In this document: positions 34,800 to 45,554 of the stretch, in pieces
How positions within the stretch are numbered: the first letter of the stretch is position 1
Layout of the letters: the number at the start of each line of letters is the position of its first letter
DNA from: Erodium maritimum
Lineage: Eukaryota; Streptophyta; Magnoliopsida; Geraniales; Geraniaceae
NCBI GenBank assembly: GCA_963921825.1
Contig: OY997588.1
Location: 51,654,803 to 51,718,802 of the forward strand
Direction of reading: 5' to 3'
Length of the DNA: 64,000 nt
The notes under the pieces: model-generated
Seen by the model: the letters and a program-made list of their open reading frames with translations, nothing else
Database searches by the model: none
What the model was told of the DNA's origin: nothing
Made by a program: the position numbers and the translations under genes

Positions 34800-35806
34800 T
34801 TTTTTTTTTTGATAAGCGAAATTTATTAATAAACCTGGTGCTTATGAGAAATAAGACCAAGAAAGCAGGGGAGAAAAATCTCAACCCTGATAAAACCAAA
34901 TAAGAGCATAACGGTGGTTTCTTGCCATGCAAGGCAGCCACCAAAAACAAACAAAAACTCAAATTACAAGAAGCACTGTGTAGGAAAGGATTGCTAGCAA
35001 GACAAACTAACTTCTTGACTTATAAGGCCTGCTGATTTGAAAAGGGTCCACGACTGAATCTGCAACTTATGGAAAACACCCTGAATAGGATATGAGACAA
35101 GATTAAAAACCAAACAAGATTAAAAACCAAACTATTTATGCGAATCCACAAAAGCCACAATGCTAGAAACCCCAACTTGAACCATCTCTTCCACCAACGA
35201 CGAGGACCAAAACAGTCCAAGAGAAAAGCAGGTCTGATACCGTTGATGGCTGAACAATTATTACTCCCCACCAGCTATAAATCATAGACCAAAAAAGCCA
35301 AGCAAAATGGAAATGGATGAAAATATGGTCTGAATCCTTAAACTTATCCTTGCATTCCGAGCATAATATATCAGCTAATGAAATTCTAATACCTCTTCCT
35401 TCCAAAAATACCTTGGATGGTATAGCTTGATTTAGCATTAACCATACCAGCAAGCCATGTTTAGGAGGCCAATTATTTAGCCAAAGAATTAATGCCCAAG
35501 CTGGGGATGATTCCGGTGTAGACGGGCCTGTCAATAGAGAATAAACCTTAACTGAAGAGAAAACTCCAGCTTTTGTCCAAATCAAGGTGTCACGAGAATT
35601 ATTAAGCTGAATATTACTCAGGATAGCCATCAACTGTAGAGCTTGTCGGTCCTCTCTTATCCCACAATGCCTTCTAAAACCAATGGACCACACTCCATTT
35701 ATACAAACTTCATTAATCTTCATATGTTTCACAGTTGAATAAAAGTATAATCTTGGGTACTTCTGTTTGAGAGCTTCGCCCCCCAACCACACATCTTCCC
35801 AACCTC
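34800..35806 (-). mobile_element. LINE 3' segment: zf-RVT region, 3' UTR and poly-A tail
   Basis: The poly-T run at 34800-34810 is the poly-A tail of a minus-strand LINE. The frame 35792-35163 begins WLGGEALKQKYPRLYFYS and includes the zf-RVT region of plant LINE ORF2 (WPPKHGLLVWLMLNQAIPSK, FLEGRGI, LCSECKDKFKDSDHIFIHF). About 350 bp of 3' UTR follow. The element lacks everything upstream of this point in the same orientation. It abuts a plus-strand LINE 5' segment at about 35806. Confidence 0.85.
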
Positions 35807-35929
35807 AAGCTCTTCTGGATTCATCTGGTTGGGAGAGGATCAGAGAACAGAGGGCTTCGATAGAGCGATAGAAGTCGGATAAGGGCAAGGAACAAGTGGC
35901 CTCTGCGCATGTAGCTTCTTTGGTGAATC

Positions 35930-37348
35930 AATTCGAACAGATTTCTACAGGCCATGGTATTTTTCTCGACCTCCTTCTTGTACAATGGGAGTAGCCAAGG
36001 ATATTTGGAAGATCTTCATATGCAACATCCCTACGGCTTAATTCTCTGTTTGGGAATTCCGGCGAAGTCTCAACGGCTTTTGTGTGTACACGACCAAATT
36101 TGAAAGGCAAGCGTTTTGGTTTCGTTCAGCTACACTCTGAAGCTGCTAGACGAGCCATTGCTAATCTTAATAAATTAAAAGTTGAGGATTATGTGTTGCT
36201 GGTGGCAAAGGCTTGGCCTGAGAAGAAAAAGAAACGCTCACAGATTTGGGTTCCAAAGAATCGTGGAGGCTCTGCTTCGTGTTTAGCCAAGGTTTCGATC
36301 AAAGGTAAGAGTGTGGAAGGACTAAAGTCGATGGCGCTCTCTGGTATTTTGGTTTTGGTAAGAAAGAAATGGCCCTTATGTACTTTAAAGTCCTTTTTGT
36401 CTCAAGCTGGTTTGGAAAGCATAGTGTTGAGAAACTATGGCAATGACATTTATTTATTAACAGTTTTGAATCCGTCCCTTAGAGATGCTCTAGAAGCTGA
36501 AGGTTGGACTCAGATATTGCCTTGGTTTGAAATTCTCAGCAATTCGGGTGCTCTATTGACAGTGGGAGGTTTTATCCAATGGCTGGAGGTGGAAGGTATC
36601 CCTTTCCAAGGTCGTTCCCCGGAATCTTTTAATGCCATAGGTAAATCTTTGGGTTTGGTTCTGAAAGTTATTTGCGAAGATGATTGTGCATCGACCTCTT
36701 TTGAGAAAGGTTACGTCCGTGTTCATTGTAATTCTAAACTCTCTTCGTTATAGCTGGACTTCGAATTGGGTCAATCTATTTTCCCAATTTCAGTTCAGAT
36801 AATCGCGTGGCAGAACTTGCCGATCGGAATTGCATCGCCGGAGTCTTTACCGGTTGTCTCTCCTTCTGATAAAGTTTGGGCTCAGCCAAAGAATTTGGAC
36901 TTGGATGCAGATACAAACACTCAAATTCAAAAGCAGAGTGCTTTTTTGAATCCGGATATGGTTAAAGATAAGGATCAATCCTTAGAGGATACAAATATAA
37001 TTCGTGCTCCAAGTCAATCTCCTGGCTGCCGTGCAGTAATAGTTACTCCAAACTCAAAAAAGATAAGGGGTAAAGGAAAGGGTAAAACTCCTACTGTGGT
37101 AATCTATCAAGCTCGCACTTCTGGAAACTGTATTGGGAAGAAAAAAAAATCCTTGGGCTTATGTTAAAAATGTAAGTCACAAAGCGTTGGAAGCAAATGA
37201 TTCTGCAGCTGAACAATTTGAAAATTTGGAGCTAGAAATTCCGGAACGTATAGAATTTGAGGATGAGAGCACTGAAGAGTACGATGAACTTTGTGATGAT
37301 GAGGATTTGGATGAATTGAGATCCATTCCTCCATTATCTTTTCATTAG
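35930..37348 (+). pseudogene. LINE ORF1 with RRM-like domain
   Basis: An RNA-recognition motif is visible across a frameshift: RNP2-like IFICNIP at about 36015, then GEVSTAFVCTRPN and RNP1-like KGKRFGFVQL at about 36100. The frame 36082-36753 continues with a conserved plant LINE ORF1 region (LKSFLSQAGLESIVLRNYGNDIY, then GGFIQWLEVEGIPFQG). A lysine-rich segment (36766-37167) and an acidic C-terminus (37133-37348) follow in shifted frames. ORF1 proteins of this type bind the LINE RNA. At least three frame breaks make it non-functional. Confidence 0.75.
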
Positions 37349-37352
37349 AACC

Positions 37353-38159
37353 ATGTTGTTCCTCTCATGGAATGTGAGAGGAACAAACTCCTCTCATAAA
37401 AAGAGGAGTATCAAGGATGTGATTGTTCGTTCCAAACCTGATATGATTTTCCTTCAAGAGACAAAGTCTGATACTATTACTCGATTTTTCCTTAGAGAAT
37501 ATGGTATGCAGGATGATTGGGAGTTTATTTTCTCTCCTTCTTCTCGAGCTTCTGGTGGGTTATCGACAGCTTGGAAGAGTGCAATTTTTAGCAGAATCAA
37601 TTCTACTTGTCTAGACAATGCGATTTTGTGGCATGGGTTAGAGGTACTTCAGGGTATTCCTTTAACTCTTATTAATGTGAATGGTCCAACATCTCCCTCT
37701 TCTAGACTTACTTTATGGGCTGAGATCCTAGAATTTGTTGATTCCATGGGTGAAAATATTACATGGCATGGTCCAGGTTCGGAGGCATCTAGATTGGATC
37801 GTTTTCTTATCTTACCCTCTTTATTGGATGTTCTTGATGATATTTTTCAAAAGGGTTTGGAACGTTCTTTATCAGATCATAGACCCTTGCTTCTGGGAAG
37901 TAGAATTGTAAATTGGGGACCTAAGCCCTTTAGGTTTCTGAATGTGTGGCTGGAACATTCTAGCTTTTTGTCTACTGTGGAAGCATTATGGAATTCTTAT
38001 ACTTGTGAGGGTGTAGCCAGTTACAAATTATGGTACAAACTTAAACGTCTGAAAGCTGACTTGAAAGTGTGGAATGTGGAGGTTTTTGGGAGAAAGGACC
38101 ACGAGGTTTTGAACCTGATAAAAGAAATTGATACTTTTGATAAAATTTTGGAAAGTTGA
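37353..38159 (+). pseudogene. LINE endonuclease remnant
   Basis: The frame begins MLFLSWNVRGTNSSHKKRS and IFLQETKSD, the first two motifs of the APE-type endonuclease of LINE ORF2, and later reads SRLDRFLILPS and SDHRPLLLG. The central GGDFN motif is absent because NVNGPTSPSS runs into ENITWHGPGS, so roughly 60 residues are deleted. A stop ends the frame at 38159, with the linker continuing after it (WCQKSRHKWFKDDDACTKFFH). Confidence 0.82.
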
Positions 38160-39057
38160 GATCTGACAGATGAGGAAAGTATTGCTCGTTCGCTTCTCTG
38201 AGTTGAGCTTATTCAGAAACAACGTATCTTAGCCCGTATTTGGTGTCAAAAGTCCAGACATAAATGGTTTAAAGACGATGATGCTTGTACCAAGTTTTTT
38301 CATCGTTTGGCTAAATTCAGAGGGACTTTCAACATAATTTCTTTTCTTCGTCAAGGTGATCAGGTGTTTTCAGAGCCTGAGGGTATTAAAGAACATGCAG
38401 CTCAGCATTTTAGCTCTCGTTTCTCATTACCTATTACTCCTCGATTGTCATTGCCTGGTTTGCCTTTTACTCAGCTTTCTATTTTGCAAAAGGAAAGGTT
38501 GGAAGCTGAATTTTCTTTTTCTAAAGTTCATCAAGCAGTGTTAAATTGTGGAAGTGAGAAATCCTCAGGTCCTGACGGTGTTACTTTACAGTTTTTCAAA
38601 GATTGTTGGGATATTGTTGGAGTAGATGTCTTTAACTTTATGTTGGAGTTTTTTCAGTCTGGTGAGATCGGAAAGGGTCTTAATGCCACTTTCTTAACTC
38701 TCATCCCGAAAGTTTCTAATCCATAGACTTTGGATGGATTGAGGCCTATCAGCTTGATTACTGCACCTTATAAGATCCTAGCTAAGACTTTAGCTAATAG
38801 ATTGAAATTAGTGCTTCCAGACTTAATCAGTGATGTGCAGAGTGGCTTTGTGGATGGTGTTCTGATAGCTGCAGAGATAATTCAACTTGTGAAGCGTTCA
38901 AATCACAACTAGTTCTCTTACAGTTGGATTTCGAGAAGGCTTATGATAAATTAAGCTGGGTTTTTTTGGATGAAGTGATGGTGGCAATGAATTTTGGTGA
39001 TCAATGGCGTTTTTGGATTTCTCAATGCTTTAAATCCACCTTATCAGTTCTTATCAA
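38160..39057 (+). pseudogene. LINE reverse transcriptase, N-terminal half
   Basis: RT motifs SEKSSGPDGVTLQFFKDCW and LTLIPKV are in 38307-38726. After a stop, LRPISLITAPYKILAKTLANRLK and SGFVDGVLIAAEII are in 38730-38912. After a frame change, LDFEKAYDKLSWVFLDEVM is in 38924-39057. The FADD catalytic region is not reached. Confidence 0.82.
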
Positions 39058-39117
39058 TTGTGCATGTCTGTTATTCGTGTGTATCCTGTTCTTGGGCATT
39101 ATTATCAGTAGAGATTT

Positions 39118-39133
39118 TTGATCAAAAAAAAAG
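39118..39133 (+). mobile_element. 16-bp LINE-tail insertion with 12-bp target duplication
   Basis: TTGATCAAAAAAAAAG is bounded by CAGTAGAGATTT at 39106-39117 and again at 39134-39145. GATC plus poly-A is the 3' end seen in the LINE at 43031-50579. It looks like an extremely 5'-truncated LINE insertion. Replication slippage is the alternative. Confidence 0.5.
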
Positions 39134-39145
39134 CAGTAGAGATTT

Positions 39146-41322
39146 GTTTCCTGGATTATCAAGTGAAGAAGTGATTTTGGGGATGTATTTTGATTTGCAA
39201 GAGATTGAACTTGTTTGAGGGTTCTGTTGTTTTGTTTACTTTTATCTTTCCCTGGATTTGGATTCATGCCCAGGTGCAGGAGGCTAAAAGGCACAAATTT
39301 CGAGAATGTGAGCCCCGACGACGCTCTCGGTTACCCTAGTTGAGTTCGTCTCCATTGATCTCTATTGCATTTAAGAAATAAAATATGATTTTTGGGTTGG
39401 CTTTTGATTTACTGGGAAATTGAAGTTGAATGCTTTGTATTTTGATCTTTCAAATATGATTTTTAGAGTGGTGGAGTATTTCACGTTGGTGACCTCCGGG
39501 TGATAACCATGGTATCATTGTCTTTCCATTGCTGTCATTTAGTTCTAATGTTTTCCTGTTTGGCTGACGAGTAAGTGGGAGAAAAAATGAGGCAGAATCG
39601 AAAATTCCGATTGCTGAGCAAGTTGTAAACTCCTTTCCTTATTTGTCTTATTTTGTGTTTATTGTATTGACTTGTGCCGGTTTAATCTATCAATCAGTTG
39701 TTTGTTGAATTTTGCTTTCAAAATCAGCATTGTTAGTGCGTAGAAGATTTAATTCCTAGATTTATTATTCAATAGGTCATCACAAGTTGGTATGTTTTTC
39801 CGGTTCTTTAAATGTGGCCAAGCCATAGTGTGATCTATAAGAAGAAAAAACATGTTTTACAGATTGATTGGTGTTTTCGTATACCCATTTTTTGTGCAAT
39901 CTGATTGATATTTATATGGAGTTTGATAAATTATACAGCTCTATACTCGGTTGTTGTTGTTGTTTACTAGACTGGGAACAAAATCGAAGTGAGGATGGCT
40001 GAATGGTTCAGATCTCTGTAGGTTACGTATGTTGAGTATGATAAAAGGAGACAAACAGATGTGGTTATTGTTAAGTGATGTATAGCTCATTACTGGACTC
40101 GGTTTTGTTATTTTGAGTCCTTAGTTTAAGGTACAGTTGATTTAGTTCTTGGGTGACCTGAAAAGGGGTTGATTAACACGAATTTTTCTTCTATTTGTTC
40201 TACTCAGTTTAATTTCAATTTCATTTTCAGATTTTTGGCGAGCCAACATTCTGATTTGTAACTTCGATGATAACATCATTATTTGATGTGTTTTATATCC
40301 TACACGATAGATTTATGCAATTAATTGTAGAGATTGTACTGTGTTTTAACATGCGCTTAAGTTTGGTTTCTCCGGTTCCTTGACTGATTTGTTCTTCTGG
40401 ATGTCCTGTTTTCGAATTGCAGGCTTTACAAGTTTTGATTGATATGTTCTCACTTCCCCTTCAGGTAGTCGTCCATACCATCTAAAATTATGTATGATTT
40501 TTTTCGTGGATACAATGATAGTGGGGTGGAACGTTTATCTCCTCCATATTCTTATAATGGTCTTTGTTCAACGCTGCTCAGAGAAAACTAACCTTTTTTT
40601 CATGTGGAATTTGGATTCGTCGCACGAAGCATTGCAATGTATATTTTTCTTTTAATGAAAATAGAGTTTTTTCTACTCTCATTCTGGTTCGCTCTTTTAC
40701 TTGCATTTCTATTATATTTACTTACCTGTATTGTGTATATCTCTTAATCACTAGAGTTTGGTCGACTTGATTTTTTTTTCTTTTTTAGAGTACATGAGTT
40801 TTCTGGGAAGCCACAAAATAGCTTATGGGCTATAGGAGTCCTTCAATAATTCATTTTGGCATTATCTGTTGTGTGTAGAGCTGGCGGAAGATCTAAATGA
40901 TAGGCGCACTTGCTCTCCTCCCGAAGGTGGGCCTCTGCTCATCCCTCTTTGTTACTTCATATTGTTGGAAGCATGAATTGGAGTTTTGGCTTGTGTAGAT
41001 TTGGATTATGAGTACATTACTTTAATGTCATGATATTTTTTTTGTTGTGGTTTACTTGTAACATTGACTGTTTGAGAATGTTTTTGTTGTAAGCTTGATG
41101 TATTTTGTTTTTTTAATCGTTCAACAATTCCACATATTGATTAGTTTTTCCACTTATTGATGGTTTTTTTTTGTTGCATCAACTATAGCTAGCTTAATCC
41201 GGATAGTTTATCTTATATATATATAATCCTATTTAAGTTTTGTAGAATGGTTTTGCCTCCATTGTCACTTACCATGTCCACAACTCAATAAGAAACAACT
41301 TAACTATGGCGTCAGGTATTAG
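39146..41322 (+). other. host intron-like DNA, possible small exons
   Basis: The region is AT-rich with no long reading frame. Exon-like islands bounded by AG and GT are 39550-39620 (NEAESKIPIAEQV) and 40879-40926 (LAEDLNDRRTCSPPE, AG before and GTGGG after). Neither matches a family I recognise. It may be intronic sequence of the interrupted host gene. Confidence 0.3.
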
Positions 41323-41483
41323 TGTTAGATTATAACTAGTATTCATGTATAAGTAAGCTTCTTCACTAGATTCAATGTATAGGGACATTTATATCGTATT
41401 AGTATTCTAGTCGTTTATGTACTCTACTGCTATATATATCATGTATGGTAATGCAAACATAAATGAGAATTATCAGTCTTTCA
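41323..41483 (+). repeat. TRIM-like element 5' LTR
   Basis: This 161-bp LTR contains TATATATATC and is followed directly by the primer site. Confidence 0.92.
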
Positions 41484-41495
41484 TGGTATCAGAGC
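41484..41495 (+). other. TRIM-like primer-binding site, initiator tRNA-Met
   Basis: TGGTATCAGAGC abuts the LTR end with no spacer. Confidence 0.92.
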
Positions 41496-42382
41496 TATTA
41501 GTTGCGATCCTTGGTCGAGCTTTTATGAATCCATAGCTTTGCCCACTCATTAGCTTATGGTTCTAATGGGTGGGCAAGGCAACCAAATTATATGTTTTTT
41601 TCTTCTTTTCGAGTTGTAGACTGCTCCACCTTCATCTTCATATGCATTGCCTACTATCTATAGTTTCTTTTTCCTCCTGGTGTTATTGACTCAACGTGTG
41701 TCATGTTATATCCTTTCCTTTTGTCTCTATCATACCCCTTTTCCCCTATATCATTGACCCTCCCCTTATATCTCTCTTCTATTTGTGACTGAAGCTATTC
41801 CCAGTCATACTCATCACTAAGAATACGAATCTCTCTCCACTGATATAAACATCAAGTCATTATGTTCATGTTTTTTTTTGCTTCTCTGCCATCATACCCA
41901 TATCGTTTTCCTTTTCATTTCATTTTCTTAATCTCCATCTTTGATTTCAGCTTTCTTACTCTAAACCTTTTCTTATGTTCTTAATCTGTTTGTTATTTTT
42001 TACTCCAATCTAGACCTTTTTTTTCTCAATTATTTGCTTACTTTTCTCATATATATATATATCCCTTCACAGTCTTTTGTTCTTTTTGCATAAATCCATC
42101 CCTTGTATCGTTGTGACCTCATGATCTCAAGGTTCTGATATGTGTTATTGTGTTTGAGAAACATCATGCCTTTCTCTCTACCAGGCCCATCCTCTTCAGA
42201 CGCCCACGCTTCTTCAGCATCTTCAGGGCAATTTCCGATAGACAACAGCAACCCCGCCTATTCTTAATGATGAGCAACTCCTCTTTTAGCTTCAGCAACA
42301 ACTCGAAGCACTTCATCAATACTATGGTGCCTTAGTTTCAACACAGACCCCTCTTCATGGGTCAATTTTTCGGCTTATGGGC

Positions 42383-42518
42383 CTCCTTCCACTGGCTCAG
42401 CTCTTATCAGCGGCCCATCTGTCTCCCACAGCCCAACAAGCAGCAATAATCTCCTTCCACTGGCCCAACTCTTATCAGCGGCCCATCTGTCTCCCACGGT
42501 CCAACAAGCAGTAACAGT
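42383..42518. repeat. 68-bp tandem duplication in TRIM-like interior
   Basis: Two units share CTTATCAGCGGCCCATCTGT and differ at about five positions. The duplication is recent relative to the element, or part of its source copy. Confidence 0.85.
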
Positions 42519-42619
42519 CTCTTCTCTTGTCATTTTTATCAACATGTATCATTACTTTCTACAACCACATTTGCTTTAGTCCGAGCATTCAGTCTCTTCC
42601 TGCTCTGACTATGGGGGAG

Positions 42620-42780
42620 TGTTAGACTATAACTAGTATTCATGTATAAGTAAGCTTCTTCACTAGATTCAATGTATAGGGACATTTATATCGTATTAGT
42701 ATTCTAGTCGTTTATGTACTCTACTACTATATATATCATGTATGGTAATGCAAACATAAATGAGAATTATCAGTCTTTCA
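42620..42780 (+). repeat. TRIM-like element 3' LTR
   Basis: This 161-bp LTR is preceded by TATGGGGGAG and followed by the second ATTAG. Confidence 0.92.
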
Positions 42781-42785
42781 ATTAG

Positions 42786-43030
42786 TAATACATCACTGAA
42801 ATCGATTATATATTGGCGGATGTGGTCAGATATTAGTATTACATCACTTTAGGGTTATTTACCTTTTTACCATTCTCTTTTTTCTAATGAAGATATGCCA
42901 AAGCCAATGCGATCATGATTGTATTCTACTAAATACATGTCTCCTCAGGTGCATACATTATTTAATTGTTATATGTAACTGATGGAAATCCATTGAGCAA
43001 GTGGACAGATGAGAAATGTGGTGGTGTGGT
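42786..43030 (+). other. host DNA between TRIM-like element and LINE
   Basis: AT-rich sequence with no recognised feature except GTGTGGT at 43024-43030, which recurs at 50580-50586 and may be a short LINE target duplication. Confidence 0.4.
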
Positions 43031-43981
43031 GTTTTTTTTTTGATCGGCAAAACAAATTTAGATTAAAAACATCCTTAGAGGTGAAGGAGGAGGTTGTTAC
43101 ACAAAAAGAAGGAAACAAACATTCAAGAACAAGTAGAAGGAAGGGAGGATTTGGCTACTTTGATTCAACCTCAAAGAAGCCCAAACCTACCAAAACCTTA
43201 AGTAAAGAAACTACTAATTGCATAAATAGAAGGGGGTTGTAGCTGTAAATTGAAAATTGAAAATTGGGCCTTTGTCATTTGGAATTAGGGCAACTGTCTT
43301 TTGAATTTGGGGTAGCCGTTGGTACCTTGCCCCCAAAGTAACTGTCCAACGGTAATACTTGCATCTGAAGTAACTTCAACAACATTTTGTACTTCAGTTT
43401 AGGTTGTTGAAATGCGACTTGCACTGTTGTTGTGATGAAGTCCTTTTTCTTGAATATGTGTCTTGAATGTGTACTTGAAGAGCTAAACATGAGAGAGGAA
43501 GAGGTATTGATTAAGAACTTGTGAGTTGATCCAATTGAACTGAACTGATCAGCACAGGAACTCAACACAACAACCAAATGAGTGAGCACTGAATGAAGTT
43601 CCACTTGTCTTGTGTAATCATGTAGCAAATTAGCTTGGTCATGAACTTTAATGAAGACCAGCATGAGATGAAGGCAAAAGAGTAGCCAGGAGAGAACCTG
43701 CCCCAAAAAAGAGAAAACAGCAAAACAAGCACTCAACCTAGAATAAATCTACCCTCACACAAAGAACAGAAACAGAAAAGCCCCACACACAACCACAACA
43801 GAGAGAACCAAAGGACAAAAGCAACACCTTACCAAACTCACAACACTCCCCATCCCAGCCCAAACCCTTTCCCCACCCAACCCCAGAAGGAGATACCTCA
43901 AGGAATGGAAGAGCAGCAAGCTGTTGGAGCTGAAGTCCAAGAGTTAAAGGAGAAGAAGACCCCTCCAGCTTTGAATTTGGC
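43031..43981 (-). other. LINE 3' UTR and tail
   Basis: This is noncoding sequence between the ORF2 stop and the tail. Its first 250 bp (43730-43985) recur in diverged form on the plus strand at 55482-55765. Confidence 0.75.
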
Positions 43982-45105
43982 TCATTCCCAAGCATAGGAT
44001 TGATTTAACACCTTTTTGAAAATGTCCAAAGCTTCCAACTTCAGGTTGTCAAAGACCATACAATTTCTTGCAAGCCAGATTTGCCAACAGGCAATGTGAA
44101 TGACCTTGCCCCAACCATATTTTTGTCTTGATCCTACCAGAGAAGACCAAGAAATAAATAGGTTTTTTGTAGAGCTTGGGATTGCCAATGAGATACCCCA
44201 CCAGTTGAAGATAAGCCTCCAAACCTCCCATGCTCTTTGACAATGTAGTATTGAATGAGAAGCATCTTCCAGATCATTACAGCAAATTGGACACAATAAG
44301 CCTTGCAGAGATAAATCTAGCCCTCTTGAATCTAGAAAGCATTTGGTTGGAAATGCTTTTAAGCAAGCAAGCCAGCAGAAGGCAACAATTTTTGGAGGTA
44401 AACTAGGTTTCCAAAGAGCTTTTGTCCACCCTGCATTTATGGATGAATCTGAGATTTGTGTATCTAGGAGGGCATATAATTTTTTCACAGTAAATCCTTT
44501 TTGATCCCCAGTCCAAACCAATAGGTCCTGGTTGTGATTAAGTGTGATTCCAGAAAGAATTGTTTGTAATGCTTGCCAATTTGGTTCGGCCCTTCCTCTT
44601 GGAGTATTTTCTAAAAATGCAAATTCCAATCTCCATTTGCTAAAGCCTCTAATACCAGCAATTTTTTGGACTGAGAAAGTAAGTAGAGCCTTGGGAATAG
44701 ATGCTTGAAAGCAATCTCCCCCCACCAAATATCTTTCCAGAATAGTATCCTCTCACCATTTCCTAGATTCCAGGAAAGACCTTGAATTCCAAATAGGTTT
44801 GAGAAGAGAGGATCAACATTTAGAGCAAGAAAGTGAGACATGAAGCTGGAGCTCCCAATTTCATCAAAAGAGGAAAGGTCCCATTCTGAAGCACTCCAAC
44901 CATACTTTGAGCAAATGACTCTCTTCCACAGAGAGTTGTTTTCTAAAGCAAACCTCCACCACCATTTTGTTAGTAAAGCAATATTCATATTTGCTAGCTT
45001 CTTAATCCCCAAACCTCCTGAAAATTTTGTTTTGCAAACCTTGTCCCAGCTTACTTTACAAAAGACCCTTGCCACTGAGCTACCATGCCACAGAAATCTT
45101 CTCTG
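43982..45105 (-). pseudogene. LINE ORF2 C-terminus with zf-RVT
   Basis: The frame 45075-44611 holds CKVSWDKVCKTKFSGGLGIKKLANMN-type sequence and WKDIWWGEIAFKHLFPRLYLLS. A frameshift near 44620-44640 passes to 44728-43982, which carries the zf-RVT region (LPPKIVAFCWLACLKAFPTK, FLDSRGL, LCPICCNDLEDASHSILHC) and ends at a stop at 43982. This domain follows RT in plant LINEs. Confidence 0.85.
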
Positions 45106-45554
45106 TCATGACTCCGTTTGTTTGATTACTCCTTTATGTGCTCTAATGATGGAGAAAAAGTAAAGGGGTAGAGCACTCAAGGTTGACTTCATTAGATTGA
45201 TCCTGCCTCCAAGTGATAGAAGCTTTGCTTGCCACAATCCAAGGGCAGACTTGAATTTCTTTATGATTGGCTCCCATGTCTTGATTCTCTTAGGGTTGGC
45301 TCCAAGTGGAAAGCCAAGGTAAATTGTAGGAAGTTTGTCCACAGCACAAAGTAGGATTTCTGTCAGCTTATCTTCCTCCTCACTTGAAATATTGAATGTA
45401 ATTGCAACTGATTTTTCATAATTTACTGAGAGTCCTGAGGCCATTTTGAACATTGTGATGGCAAACTTGAAGGCCAAGGCATTGGCTACAGAGGCTTTAA
45501 AAAAGAACATGGTGTCATCAGCAAATTGCAAATGGGATATGATGGGGCCATTGT
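45106..45554 (-). pseudogene. LINE reverse transcriptase, FADD portion
   Basis: Directly after the solo LTR the frame reads ISHLQFADDTMFFFKA, the catalytic motif, then MASGLSVNYEKS, YLGFPLG and SLGGRINLMKSTLSALPLYFFS. It stops at 45106-45108 (TGA), after which the same frame resumes with QRRFLWHGS. Confidence 0.88.

Larger units (their letters stand above)
35807..39057 (+). mobile_element. LINE 5' segment: ORF1, endonuclease and start of RT, no 3' end
   Basis: It starts near a LINE 5' end and carries ORF1, the endonuclease and the first half of RT. LINE similarity ends inside RT (TLSVLIN) at about 39057 with no 3' tail. Its missing 3' part is the kind of sequence found inverted at 34800-35806. 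Head-to-head order with the 5' end at the inner junction is what a 5' inversion by twin priming gives, although about 1.2 kb of RT is absent from both pieces. Confidence 0.82.
41323..42780 (+). mobile_element. complete non-autonomous short LTR element (TRIM-like)
   Basis: Two 161-bp LTRs (41323-41483 and 42620-42780) start TGTTAGA and end AGTCTTTCA, differing at only a few bases. They are flanked by ATTAG on both sides (41318-41322 and 42781-42785). A tRNA-Met primer site follows the 5' LTR, and the purine-rich TATGGGGGAG precedes the 3' LTR. The 1136-bp interior has no retroviral domain, only short frames and a 68-bp tandem duplication. Short LTRs with a noncoding interior fit a TRIM or small Copia derivative mobilised in trans. 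Confidence 0.9.

Noticed and set aside
43009..43242. 77-residue Lys-rich frame on the plus strand
   Set aside because: It is antisense to the LINE 3' UTR and starts in the flanking DNA; a chance frame.
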